In this document: positions 52,734 through 61,266 of the stretch, piece by piece
Position numbering within the stretch: the first letter of the stretch is position 1
Layout: each line of letters starts with the position of its first letter
Source of the DNA: Planctomycetaceae bacterium
GTDB taxonomy: Bacteria > Planctomycetota > Planctomycetia > Pirellulales > Lacipirellulaceae
Assembly (NCBI GenBank): GCA_002702655.1
Contig: PABB01000029.1
Span: 86,900-150,899, forward strand
Direction of reading: 5' to 3'
Length of the DNA stretch: 64,000 nt
Made by a program: the position numbers and the translations under genes
The notes under the pieces: model-generated
What the model was told of the DNA's origin: nothing
Database searches by the model: none
Seen by the model: only the letters and a program-made list of their open reading frames with translations

Positions 52734-53870
52734 TCATGCCGGAACGGCGGCCGGCGCGGACGCGGCGGCGTCAGCCGCGCCGGCCCGCTCCTCTTCCACG
52801 AGCGTCAGCGCGCCCAAGTACGCGGGCAGGCAACCTTGCGTCGCATGCTGTTGCAGGTGAATCCGCAGCGACGGCGTGATTTCCTGGCCCGCCTTGACCA
52901 GCAGACGGCCGTCGAGCGCCAACACGTCGGCCGCCAGCAGCGAGCCTATCGGCATGTCGTTGGCCGGGCATTGCCGCAATTCGTACTGCGGTTCGCGATC
53001 GACGACGCCCGCCAGAAGGCTGAGTGCTTGCTCGTCCACCTCGTCGTCGGTCGCCAATTGGGCGATGGCCAGCGCGGGCGTGAAGTCCTCTTCGATCAAC
53101 TCGTCGTAGACCCGCGCGATCCGCAGCAGCCGGGCTGCCAGCGGCGGCTGCTCGTTTTCCGGAACGCTGCTCCCCTGCCAGCCGACGATTTCAGCGACTT
53201 CATGCAGGCGCGGCACCTCGGCAATCCACCGGGCCGCCAGCGCGTAGGGGTCCCACTCGCCGCCGCCCAGCCCGGGCAATTGCGGGCCGGCGACGAACGC
53301 TATCTGCGAGAGCATGGCCGCCATTTCGCACGGCCACGCTTCGGGGAGCCTGGCGGCGGCGGCCAACTCGGACATCAGACGCTTCAACCGCGAGCCCCGC
53401 CCGAAGGCCGCCGGATTGGCCACGCCCAGCACGTCGCACAATAGCCGCACGACGCCATTGACGGTTTCGGCGATCAACTGCTGCTCGGTCCGCCGCCGGA
53501 TGTACTCGTCAATGCCGGCTTGCAGCGCGTCGCCCAATTGCTCGGGGGAGCACGGCTTGTTGAGAAAGCGAAACACCCCGCCCAGATTCACCGCGTCCAC
53601 CGCCGTTTGCTGATCGGCGTTGCCGGTGAGCATGATCCGCACGCTGTCGGGGGAGCGGGCGATGATCTTCTGCAGCAACTGCACGCCGTTTTCCCGCGGC
53701 ATGTTCATGTCGGAAACGATCACGGCAAACGGCCCGAGGAAGTTCACGGCCGTGAGCGCTTCCTCGCTGCAAAGCGCTGTTTCCAGTCGGAACCGCTTGC
53801 GCAACGCCCGCTGGTACCCTTGCAGCACGTTGGGTTCGTCGTCGACAAGCAAGACAGTATGTTCAGACAT
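52734..53870 (-). CDS. response regulator with degenerate HD-GYP-like output
   Basis: This 378-residue protein has an intact receiver (VDDE at 9-12, Asp54 in VIVSDMNMP, Lys in LNKPC) followed by a region placed like the HD-GYP domain of RpfG. The linker pattern ETVNGVVRLLCDVLG and the helix patterns are recognisable, but the HD, HDIGK and GYP motifs are absent (AMLSQIAFVAGP stands where ALLHDIGKIGVP is expected). It should therefore lack cyclic-di-GMP phosphodiesterase activity and may act by binding. The end is an Ala-rich low-complexity tail. It sits in the middle of the array, 183 bases after the start codon of the next gene and close to repeat copy 3. Confidence 0.82.
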   Translation of the reverse strand: MSEHTVLLVDDEPNVLQGYQRALRKRFRLETALCSEEALTAVNFLGPFAVIVSDMNMPRENGVQLLQKIIARSPDSVRIMLTGNADQQTAVDAVNLGGVFRFLNKPCSPEQLGDALQAGIDEYIRRRTEQQLIAETVNGVVRLLCDVLGVANPAAFGRGSRLKRLMSELAAAARLPEAWPCEMAAMLSQIAFVAGPQLPGLGGGEWDPYALAARWIAEVPRLHEVAEIVGWQGSSVPENEQPPLAARLLRIARVYDELIEEDFTPALAIAQLATDDEVDEQALSLLAGVVDREPQYELRQCPANDMPIGSLLAADVLALDGRLLVKAGQEITPSLRIHLQQHATQGCLPAYLGALTLVEEERAGAADAAASAPAAVPA

Positions 53871-53899
53871 TGGTGGCCCTTGATTGATGTTTGCGCTGT

Positions 53900-53980
53900 C
53901 AATGACTCCAGGCAGGGCTGTCGGCTATCGGCTTTCAGCTATCAGCCAGGAGGATCGGAGGCTCTCCCGTCGCGCAAGGA
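53900..53980. repeat. intergenic repeat copy 3 (~80 bp)
   Basis: Third copy of the 80-bp element (AATGACTCCAGGCAGGGCTG... to CGCGCAAGGA), with four clean heptamers GGCTGTC, GGCTATC, GGCTTTC, AGCTATC at 53916-53943. It begins 30 bases upstream of the start at 53870 and ends 14 bases beyond the stop of the neighbouring HDOD regulator. Confidence 0.78.
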
Positions 53981-53994
53981 TCAATAGCATCGAC

Positions 53995-55167
53995 TCACGG
54001 CGGCGCCGCAGTCAGGGTCTCGCGCCATGGCAATCGTTCGCATGACACGTCGGGGGAGCGAAAGGGATCAATTCCCAGCGCTTCGCAGTTCTTGGCCAGC
54101 GCGTTGGCCGCCTGGACGGCGGCCAGGGGCGTAATCGCGCCCGGTTTTTCCGTGATTGGATCGTGGTGAAACGCGATCGCCTCGACGAGATCGTGGGGCA
54201 GCCCCCAGACCCCGACAAGAAAGCCGCCGACGGCCGCGTGCGAGCCGCCGAATTCCTGCCGCTCCAATTCGCACAGATCAACCGTCGGGCTATTTGCCTG
54301 GCGGAGGACCTTGACGTACCGCGACCCGAAGTGATCGGCGAGAATCAGCTTGCCGATGTCGTGCAACACGCCCCCCAGCAGGGCTGCCGAGGCGACTTCG
54401 TCGTCGGCGCGTTCGCACTGGCAAATCCGCCTGGCCAGGCAACCGACCGACAGGCTGTGGTGGAGCACCTCCTCCACGAGCGACTGCGGTGCGGCCGACT
54501 GCTCCAACTGACGAAACACGCCCGCAGTGAGCACGAGCGGCCGCAGCGTGTCGACCCCCAGCAACGTGGCCGCGTGGACCGCATCTCGCACGGTCACCGG
54601 CAACCCGAAGAACGAGCTGTTGACCAGTTGCAGCACCTTGGCGGTCATGCCGACGTCTTGCGAGATCAATTCGCCCACCCGGTCGATCGATGCATCTTCG
54701 CGGCGCAGCTCGCTCACTAACTCCAGATACACCGCCGGCAACGACGGCAAGGACGACAAACCGGCGACCAGGCTCCGTAGCTGGGGCTCGCGCAACCGAG
54801 CCGAGATATCGCCGGCACGACGGATCGTCTGCTGTAGGATATCGGGGTCGCACGGCTTCGACAGATACTGGTGCGCCGGCCCCACCGCCCGCATCACTTT
54901 TTCCTCGTCGCTCTGGCCGCTGAGCACGATCCGCACCGCCTCGGGGTGCAGCTTGCGAACCTGCTGCAGCAGTTCCGCGCCGTCCATGCCCGGCATCCGC
55001 ATGTCGGTGACGACAATGTCGTAGGCGCCGTCGGCGACGAGCCCCAGCGCCCGCTCGGGATCATCGCAGAAGTGCATATCCCACTCGCGCCGGTAGCCGC
55101 GCAGCATGCGCTGCAGCCCGGTCAGGACTTTCGGCTCGTCGTCGACAAACAAGATGCGTTGCACCAC
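53995..55167 (-). CDS. receiver-HDOD response regulator
   Basis: This 390-residue paralog of the protein at 50801 has a receiver (VDDE at 8-11, Asp55 in VVTDMRMPGMDG, Lys in LSKPC) and an HDOD domain with LPSLPAVYLELVSEL, MTAKVLQLVNSSFFG and VLHDIGKLIL, followed by FHHDP. The two differ most in the linker and C-terminus. The start is GTG 55167, supported by AGGAG at 55178-55182 with a 10-nt spacer; the frame runs on upstream to 55500 only because the sequence is GC-rich. It is directly downstream of the histidine kinase, so it is a likely primary partner. Confidence 0.9.
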   Translation of the reverse strand: MVQRILFVDDEPKVLTGLQRMLRGYRREWDMHFCDDPERALGLVADGAYDIVVTDMRMPGMDGAELLQQVRKLHPEAVRIVLSGQSDEEKVMRAVGPAHQYLSKPCDPDILQQTIRRAGDISARLREPQLRSLVAGLSSLPSLPAVYLELVSELRREDASIDRVGELISQDVGMTAKVLQLVNSSFFGLPVTVRDAVHAATLLGVDTLRPLVLTAGVFRQLEQSAAPQSLVEEVLHHSLSVGCLARRICQCERADDEVASAALLGGVLHDIGKLILADHFGSRYVKVLRQANSPTVDLCELERQEFGGSHAAVGGFLVGVWGLPHDLVEAIAFHHDPITEKPGAITPLAAVQAANALAKNCEALGIDPFRSPDVSCERLPWRETLTAAPP

Positions 55168-55177
55168 TGGCGTAGTT

Positions 55178-55182
55178 CTCCT
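55178..55182 (-). promoter_or_regulatory. Shine-Dalgarno sequence deciding the GTG start at 55167
   Basis: AGGAG lies 10 nt before the GTG of the HDOD regulator and shows that the long open frame upstream of it is not translated. Confidence 0.75.
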
Positions 55183-55204
55183 GGAATAGCGAGGTTCACC
55201 GCGG

Positions 55205-56518
55205 TCAGGCGGGAAGCGGCAGCCACAAGACGAAACGGGTTCCCTGGCCGAGTGCCGACTCAAAATCAATGCGCCCGGCGTGCTTGTCGACGACGACCGA
55301 GCGAGCGATGGCCAACCCCTGTCCGCTGCCGACCCCGATGTCCTTGGTCGTAAAGAACGGGTCGAAGATCCGCCGCTGCAGGTCCTGGGGAATGCCGGCG
55401 CCCGTGTCGCTGATTTCAATCTCCACGCCGCCGTCGGCCTGACGGGTGGCGACGCCAATGACGCCCTTGACCTTCGGCGAGGGGCCCACCTTCTCAGCAA
55501 TCGCTTGAGCCGCGTTGACGATCAGATTGAGCACGACCTGATTGAGGTCGCCGGGCAAGCAGGGCGTCAGCGGCAGGTGTTCGTCCAAGTCAAATTCGAC
55601 CGTCGCCACATATTTCCACTCGTTGGTGGCGACTGTCACGGTATTGCGGACGCACGCGTTCAGATTGGTTGGTTTCTTCTCCACCGTGCCCGGGTGCGAG
55701 AATTCCTTCATCGCGCGAACGATCGAGGCGACTCGATGCACGCCTTCCAGGGATTGCTGGATCGCCAGTTCAATCTCGTCGGTGAGATAGTCCAGCTCAG
55801 CCGCCTCGATGGCGTCCTCGACGTTCGTCAGCGCCGCTTGGGCGTCCTGGCCGCCGCGGACCGCGTCGGCCAGCGCCCCATAGGCTTGCAGCACGTCCAG
55901 CAGATCGCGGAACGATTCCCCCAAAAAGCGGGCGTTGTCACCCACATACTGGGTGGGCGTGTTGATCTCGTGCGCGATGCCGGCCGAAAGTTGACCGACT
56001 GACTCCATACGTTGCGCGTGCGTCAATTGCGCTTGCAACTCGCGCCGCGCGGAAATGTCGTGAATGAAGGCATTCATCACGAACGAGCTGCCGCGCCGCA
56101 TCGGGGCAATCGAGACCTCGACGGGCAGTTTTCTGCCGTCGCGCGTCGTGGCTTCGATCTCCACGCGTTTTCCCGCCCCTTGAATCGCGACGAGCTGCTT
56201 GACGCGACACACGCCGTCGTTGGCGTTGGCGGGCGGCAGAATCGTGTTGGCCAGCCGCTCGCCGATCACCTCGGCGGCCGTCCAGCCGAACAACTCCGCC
56301 GCCCGTTTGTTCCAGGCGAGAATCTCGCCGGTGATCGACATCGACACGTAGGCGTCGTTCCCCGTGTCGATGACCATTTGCAGCCAGTCGGCCCGCTCTT
56401 CAGCAGCCCGCAGCGCCGCGATTGCGTCGGTCATCGAAGTGAATGACGGACGCGCATCGAGCGCGTGGTCGGCGTCGAACAGATCGTCCAACGAAATGGT
56501 GGGTTCGGCAATCAACAT
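55205..56518 (-). CDS. PAS domain histidine kinase
   Basis: This 437-residue protein has no membrane helix, so it is cytoplasmic. A PAS domain covers about 40-160 (GEILAWNKRAAELFGW, then RKLPVEVSIAPMRRG), followed by an H box with His183 in SAGIAHEINTPTQYVGDN. The ATPase domain carries NLIVNAAQA, DTGAGI, and FDPFFTTKDIGVGSGQGLAI. It is the only kinase of the array and would phosphorylate one or several of the five receivers. ATG 56518 is chosen over an overlapping GTG 56524. The PAS ligand is not known. Confidence 0.93.
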   Translation of the reverse strand: MLIAEPTISLDDLFDADHALDARPSFTSMTDAIAALRAAEERADWLQMVIDTGNDAYVSMSITGEILAWNKRAAELFGWTAAEVIGERLANTILPPANANDGVCRVKQLVAIQGAGKRVEIEATTRDGRKLPVEVSIAPMRRGSSFVMNAFIHDISARRELQAQLTHAQRMESVGQLSAGIAHEINTPTQYVGDNARFLGESFRDLLDVLQAYGALADAVRGGQDAQAALTNVEDAIEAAELDYLTDEIELAIQQSLEGVHRVASIVRAMKEFSHPGTVEKKPTNLNACVRNTVTVATNEWKYVATVEFDLDEHLPLTPCLPGDLNQVVLNLIVNAAQAIAEKVGPSPKVKGVIGVATRQADGGVEIEISDTGAGIPQDLQRRIFDPFFTTKDIGVGSGQGLAIARSVVVDKHAGRIDFESALGQGTRFVLWLPLPA

Positions 56519-56571
56519 AAACACTCGCGCGGGTGGAGTATCGAGAGAATTGCGCGTCGGCGGCGACGAAC

Positions 56572-57015
56572 TTAGCCGCGCTGCCGACGCCGACGACGCA
56601 CCATGGGCACGTGCTGCCGGAGAATGAACATCAGCTGCTCCAGGACGAAGGGCTTGCTGAGCACCGCGGTGACTCCCAGTTCAGCCAAACGGCGACGGTC
56701 GGCGGGCGTGTCGTAGCCGGAGATCACAATCAACGGCACGCCGCGCAGGTCGTCGTTCATATTCACGCATTCGACAAGATCCATCCCCGGCCACTTGGGC
56801 ATCTCCAAGTCCGTGATGACGACATCCGGTCGCTGGCTGGCGGCCATCCAGTAGCCTTGCATGCCGTCGTAGGCGTGAATCAATCGAACTTGGTACCTCC
56901 GCATCAGCCGCCGCAAACCGGCGGCCACGTTCGGATCGTCGTCGACCCACAGGATGCAAGGGAGAGACGCGGTTTCGCAGCGCACCGGAGGCGCTGCCGC
57001 AGCGACAAGAGCCAT
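56572..57015 (-). CDS. single-domain response regulator
   Basis: This 147-residue receiver has VDDD at 24-27, Asp69 in VVITDLEMPKWPGMD, Ser in VISGY and Lys in LSKPF. A Pro/Ala-rich N-terminal extension of about 20 residues and an Arg-rich end (VRRRRRQRG) are unusual. It is the first gene (5' end) of the array and just upstream of the kinase, 53 bases before its start. The ATG at 57015 is preceded by a GAGG sequence. Confidence 0.9.
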   Translation of the reverse strand: MALVAAAAPPVRCETASLPCILWVDDDPNVAAGLRRLMRRYQVRLIHAYDGMQGYWMAASQRPDVVITDLEMPKWPGMDLVECVNMNDDLRGVPLIVISGYDTPADRRRLAELGVTAVLSKPFVLEQLMFILRQHVPMVRRRRRQRG

Positions 57016-57416
57016 GGCGAGACCTCAATGAAACGGGATTCCGGCCGCAGGCGGGAAGTCGCATCAGCTACTGCGGGGTACGGCCGGAACGCAGCGCCGG
57101 AAGAGTCAAGCAATCGCGATCTGAGAAGAGTCGGGAGAGTGGCGAGCGACCGTCTGCCCCGACGAGCGCACCCTCCGTTCACCTAAAGCGTAGGTCGTAA
57201 ATTCACCGAGCGCCGAAATTTGTCGAGAAATTATTTCCAGCGCGCAGCGAGACGCCATGCCCGGCGCGCCCTCCGCCGCGGCGGCGGCGAAATTCCCCTC
57301 TTCCGCGCGGCAGGGGTGTGCTACAACGGTTCGTAGCTCTGCGCCGACGCCGCCCCGGCCGGGGGCCGCGCGCGGCCGGAATTCCCTGGTTTGACATTCG
57401 ACGCCCTCAGCAACGC
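57016..57416. other. 401-base divergent region between the signalling array and ktrB
   Basis: Both divergent transcripts (array on minus, ktrB on plus) must start here. The segment around 57195-57240 is clearly richer in A and T than its surroundings and is the best promoter candidate. The ktrB frame stays open upstream to 57318 but family members begin at 57417. No gene is seen. Confidence 0.5.
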
Positions 57417-58808
57417 ATGGCTGTCCCTTCGTTCTCCGGGTCGCTGGCCAAATACCCGGCCCGCGCCTCGTTTGCCTGGTACGCGGGTTTGGTGACGCTG
57501 GGGGCGCTGCTGCTGCGCCTGCCGATGTGTCGCGGCTCGGCGGCCGCGACCCGCATCAATATTCTCGATGCCATCTTCACCTCCACCAGCGCCGCCTGCG
57601 TGACGGGACTGGCGGTGCGCGACACGGGATCCGATTTCAGCTTCATCGGGCAACTCGTCATTCTCGGCATGATCCAACTGGGCGGCATTGGCATCATGAC
57701 CGTCACCACCTTCACGCTGCTGAACCTCGGTACGCGGACCAGCCTGCGGCACCGCAACGTGATTGCCGAAACGCTGGGCGCCGACGAGCGAACCGACCTG
57801 CGGTGGGTGTTGCGCAACGTGATCATCACCACATTCGTTTGCGAGGCGATCGGCTGGCTCCTGCTGTCGCTGCGATTTGCGTTTGCCCAGGGCAAGGACT
57901 TCGGGCATGCCATCTGGTCGGGCTTGTTCCACTCGGTGTCCGCGTTCTGCAACGCGGGATTCAGCCTCTACAGCAATAGCCTGACGTACTACAGCGACGA
58001 CCCCATCGTGTGCGGCGTGGTGATCGCCCTGGTCGTGATCGGCGGGCTGGGCTTTCCGGTGATCTTGGACATCTTTCGCCACTGGAAACAGCCGTGGGGG
58101 GAGTTGTGGGTCAAGCTCAGTATGCACAGCAAGGTCATGCTGATCGGCACCGCGGCGCTGCTGGCGTTCAGCACCGTAGGCATCTTCCTGCTGGAAATCG
58201 ACGGCGTGCTGGCCGAGCTGCCGTGGTGGCAGAAGCCCATCGTGGCGGCGTTTCATGCCGTCTCTTGTCGCACCGCCGGGTTCAATACCATCGACGTCGC
58301 CACGCTCAGCAACGCGACGCTGTTCGTTTCGATTCTCCTGATGCTGGTTGGCGCAGGTCCGTGCTCGACCGCGGGCGGATTCAAGGTGTCGACGCTGATG
58401 GTGCTGGCGCTGCACGCGTGGACGCGGTTCCGCGGCGGCACGCACATCAACTTTGCTCGCAGGTCGATTCCCTCCGAAGCGGCCGGCCGCGCCACGGCCG
58501 TGGCAATGCTGTTCACCGTGGTGATGGTCGTGGCGCTGACCGCCTTGTTGGTGATCGAGCAACATTCGATTCCTCATCGAGAATCGAAGGGGCTGTTCAT
58601 GGACGCCCTGTTCGAGACGGCCTCCGCGTTGGGCACCGTCGGGCTGTCCACCGGCATGACCGAGCAATTGTCGCACGCCGGTCGGCTGATCATTATCATT
58701 CTCATGTTCCTCGGCCGGCTGGGCCCCATTTCGGTGTTCGCGGCGATTTCCTCGATTGAACAGCGACACACGCTCGAGTACGAACACGAAGAACCGCTGC
58801 TCGGCTAG
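57417..58808 (+). CDS. ktrB: Trk/Ktr potassium uptake channel subunit
   Basis: This 463-residue membrane protein has the fourfold TrkH/KtrB pore pattern: TSAACVTGL, FHSVSAFCNAGF, FHAVSCRTAGF and FETASALGTVGL, with one glycine-containing filter stretch in each repeat. Ten hydrophobic helices can be counted. It conducts K+ (or Na+/K+) across the inner membrane. ATG 57417 is the expected start. The ktrA gene follows 29 bases later, so they form one operon, and length is normal for KtrB. Confidence 0.94.
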   Translation: MAVPSFSGSLAKYPARASFAWYAGLVTLGALLLRLPMCRGSAAATRINILDAIFTSTSAACVTGLAVRDTGSDFSFIGQLVILGMIQLGGIGIMTVTTFTLLNLGTRTSLRHRNVIAETLGADERTDLRWVLRNVIITTFVCEAIGWLLLSLRFAFAQGKDFGHAIWSGLFHSVSAFCNAGFSLYSNSLTYYSDDPIVCGVVIALVVIGGLGFPVILDIFRHWKQPWGELWVKLSMHSKVMLIGTAALLAFSTVGIFLLEIDGVLAELPWWQKPIVAAFHAVSCRTAGFNTIDVATLSNATLFVSILLMLVGAGPCSTAGGFKVSTLMVLALHAWTRFRGGTHINFARRSIPSEAAGRATAVAMLFTVVMVVALTALLVIEQHSIPHRESKGLFMDALFETASALGTVGLSTGMTEQLSHAGRLIIIILMFLGRLGPISVFAAISSIEQRHTLEYEHEEPLLG

Positions 58809-58837
58809 CAACCTCACTCACGCAACTTGCGACGAAC

Positions 58838-59509
58838 ATGGCTGAATCCACAAAACTGCACTACGTGATCATCGGCATGGGCTCGTTCGGGGCGGCGCTG
58901 GCGCGGCGGCTGGCGGACCACGGCGCCCGCATCACCGGCCTGGACGGCGACCGCGAGAAGATCGGCGACCTGAGCGACGTACTCTACGAACCGGTGATCG
59001 GCGACGCCACCGACCGCGCCACGCTGGAGCACCTGGCCCTGTCCGACGCCACCGCGGTGATCATCAGCCTGGGCGAGGACATCACCCAGTCGCTGCTGGC
59101 CACCCTGCATTGCCGCGACCTGGGCGCCAAGCGGATCATCGTCAAGGGCGTGACCTTCGAGCACGGCCAGATCCTCAAGAGCCTGGGCGTGTCGCGGGTG
59201 ATCTTCCCCGAAGCGGAAATCGCCGAAGCGCTGGCCGACCGATTGATCCGCCCCAATATCGTCGACTTCCTGCCGATCGACCCCGAGTACAGCTTCGTGG
59301 AAGTCGCCGTGCCCGACTCGCTGATCGGCAAAACGCTGCAGGAGTTGGACATCCGCAAACGGTTTGGCGTGTGGGTGGTGGGCGTGAAGGACGCCCTGTC
59401 GGGCGAGCTGGAGATGTTCCCCGGCGGCGACTACAAGTTGGGCATCGACCAACTGCTGCTGATCATCGGCAAACAGTCGGCCGTGGACGCAATGCGGGAT
59501 TTGGGGTGA
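58838..59509 (+). CDS. ktrA: Trk/Ktr regulatory subunit (RCK)
   Basis: This 223-residue cytoplasmic gating ring protein has an N-terminal RCK domain with the nucleotide-binding GMGSFGAALARRLADHG and the acidic GDATD, then a C-terminal RCK_C (TrkA-C) domain from about 138 on (FVEVAVPDSLIGKTLQEL). NAD(H) and ATP/ADP usually regulate such rings. The gene directly follows ktrB. ATG 58838 is the first possible start, and the protein is of normal length. Confidence 0.94.
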   Translation: MAESTKLHYVIIGMGSFGAALARRLADHGARITGLDGDREKIGDLSDVLYEPVIGDATDRATLEHLALSDATAVIISLGEDITQSLLATLHCRDLGAKRIIVKGVTFEHGQILKSLGVSRVIFPEAEIAEALADRLIRPNIVDFLPIDPEYSFVEVAVPDSLIGKTLQELDIRKRFGVWVVGVKDALSGELEMFPGGDYKLGIDQLLLIIGKQSAVDAMRDLG

Positions 59510-59521
59510 GGCGGGTTTAGC

Positions 59522-59908
59522 CGGCGAATTGACGCGAATAGTCGCGAAATCCAAATTGTGAATCGCTTACCCCCAAGAAACGCGGCGATCTTTCGTGTGA
59601 CAAACGGCCTGATCGGCCTAGCGCTGACCGGTGCGGCGGCATGGCTGTTTTCTACCTCGCGAGCAACGGCGCCCGCATGGATTCTCACAGTCGCTGGCTC
59701 GCTCGCCTTGATTGATGCGATGCTGGGTTGGCGAAAGCGTGCGGATTAGCTTTGCCGGGCAGTTCGGTCATTTTGACGTCGCGTCGCGAATGCGGAGTTT
59801 CGGCGATGTTCGCGCCTCCTTCGGCGGCAGACCCAGCGCATCGAACGCGTTGCGCGCAGCCAGTACCCACAATTGACAAATTCTCGCCCATTCGCGTAAT
59901 TCGCGGGC
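59522..59908. repeat. imperfect inverted repeats flanking a small ORF
   Basis: The left copy (59522-59541, CGGCGAATTGACGCGAATAG) and right copy (59889-59908) are inverted with a 1-nt gap and a few mismatches. They contain the words ATTCGCGT and AATTCGC. The gene at 59558-59749 lies between them. Confidence 0.6.
59558..59749 (+). CDS. small DUF2892-like membrane protein
   Basis: This 63-residue protein has two hydrophobic helices (about 15-30 and 38-54) and the pattern FRVTNGLIGLALTGAAAWL, similar to YgaP-type DUF2892 membrane domains (RxxRxxxGxxLL). The start is a GTG at 59558. It follows ktrA by 48 bases on the same strand and is enclosed by an imperfect inverted repeat, so it might be a mobile cassette. 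Short proteins are difficult to confirm, so the call is tentative. Confidence 0.55.
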   Translation: MNRLPPRNAAIFRVTNGLIGLALTGAAAWLFSTSRATAPAWILTVAGSLALIDAMLGWRKRAD

Positions 59909-59922
59909 AGTCCACCGCCAAT

Positions 59923-61158
59923 CTACCCCGCCGCAAACTCGGTCAACGGACCCACGGTGACCGTCGTCGCCTTGGTCAGCGGGTACTTCGCCAGCACGGC
60001 GTGAATGTCCTCCAGCGACAGGGCGTCGAGCGCCGCCAAGTCCGTGGCGACGCTGCGGTATTCGCGGCGCTGCATCCAGTTGCCCCCGACGTTGAACAGG
60101 CGGTTGCGGGGGCGTTCGCTACCCAGCACGACGCGGGCTTTCACCTTGTTGCGGGCCTGTTGCAGCTCCTCCACGGTGAAGCCCGATTGCTCGGCGGTCC
60201 GCAGCAGGTCGCGAACGCGGACATAGATTTCCGCCGCGTCCTCGGGAGCGCACGCGACCCAGGTGAACATCATGCCCGCGTCCTGATAGTCGTAATGCCC
60301 CAGGCTAGCCGTCTCGACGAGCCCCGGGTCGACCAGGTCCCAGTACATGCGGCTGCCCGAGTCGTCGCCCAACATCGTGGCAAGGATCTTGGCCGCGTAG
60401 CGATCGTCGTCCGCCGCGGCGGGTCCGTCAGCCAACTGCAGGATGTACTGCTGCGTCGACGCTTCGCGCGTGACGCACTCAAAGGCGCTGACCGTGTGCG
60501 GCTCGACGTTGCTGCGTTGCGCTTCGTGCGGCGTCCACGCATCGCACCGCGCGGCCACCTGCTTGATCAGCTCGTCGAAATCGACCCGACCCGCCGCGGC
60601 CACCACGATGTTCCCCGGGGCGTAGCGCGACTCGAAGTAGGTGCGCATCTGCTCGGCGGTCAGCGCGCCGACCGAATCGAGCGTCCCTAGCACGCTGCGC
60701 GCCAGCGGATGGTCGCCGTAGTGCAGCAGCTTGATGTGGTCGTCCATCCCGAACGGCGGCTGGTCGGCGTACATCTGGATCTCTTCCAGGATGACGTTCT
60801 TCTCCATATTGAAGTCGTCTTCCCGCAGGCTGGGGCGCATGATGTCCGCCAGGATGTCGACGCTGGCTTCCTGACACTCAGGCAGCACGGATGCGTAGTA
60901 GACCGTCGCTTCCTCGCTGGTGTAGGCGTTGTAGTGGGCGCCGATCTCGTCGAACTCGCGGTTAACGTCGTCGGCCGAGCGGCGGGGCGTGCCCTTGAAC
61001 GCCATGTGCTCGAGAAAGTGGCTCACGCCGGCCACTTCGTCCGACTCGTCACGGGCGCCGGTGCGAACGAAAAAGCCGATCCCCATGGAGTGGGCGGCGT
61101 CGTTGCATTCGGCGACGATTTCCAGACCGTTATCGAGCGTGTGCTGGCGGAAGTTCAC
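59923..61158 (-). CDS. M16 family zinc peptidase (active subunit)
   Basis: This 411-residue peptidase has the inverted zinc-binding motif HFLEH at 47-51 (His47, Glu50, His51) and the third ligand Glu at about 125-126 in NVILEEIQMY. It is half the size of pitrilysin, as are bacterial M16B proteins that work as pairs. It is co-directional with and downstream of the inactive homolog, with a 108-base gap holding an inverted repeat. The two should form an M16 heterodimer that degrades short peptides. ATG 61158 is the family start. Confidence 0.93.
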   Translation of the reverse strand: MNFRQHTLDNGLEIVAECNDAAHSMGIGFFVRTGARDESDEVAGVSHFLEHMAFKGTPRRSADDVNREFDEIGAHYNAYTSEEATVYYASVLPECQEASVDILADIMRPSLREDDFNMEKNVILEEIQMYADQPPFGMDDHIKLLHYGDHPLARSVLGTLDSVGALTAEQMRTYFESRYAPGNIVVAAAGRVDFDELIKQVAARCDAWTPHEAQRSNVEPHTVSAFECVTREASTQQYILQLADGPAAADDDRYAAKILATMLGDDSGSRMYWDLVDPGLVETASLGHYDYQDAGMMFTWVACAPEDAAEIYVRVRDLLRTAEQSGFTVEELQQARNKVKARVVLGSERPRNRLFNVGGNWMQRREYRSVATDLAALDALSLEDIHAVLAKYPLTKATTVTVGPLTEFAAG

Positions 61159-61201
61159 GGCAGCCTCTTACTATCATTAGAAGAAACGTCTCACGCAGAG
61201 C

Positions 61202-61259
61202 CGCAGAGACGCGGAGAAAGAAGAACCAGTCGGCGCATCATGACCTCTGCGTCTCTGCG
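61202..61259. repeat. inverted CGCAGAGAC repeat between the M16 genes
   Basis: CGCAGAGACGCGGAG (61202-61216) pairs with CTCTGCGTCTCTGCG (61245-61259) with one mismatch. It sits in the gap between the M16 pair and could reduce downstream expression or be a mobile repeat. Confidence 0.65.
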
Positions 61260-61266
61260 ACCAAAA

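Noticed and set aside
34621-53980. CRISPR array
   Set aside because: The repeats are short (7 nt), tandem or palindromic, without constant-length unique spacers, and no cas genes are present.
53995-55500. Longer start of the HDOD regulator at 55500
   Set aside because: The extra ~110 residues are read antisense-like over the histidine kinase 3' end and have no motif; AGGAG before GTG 55167 fixes the start.
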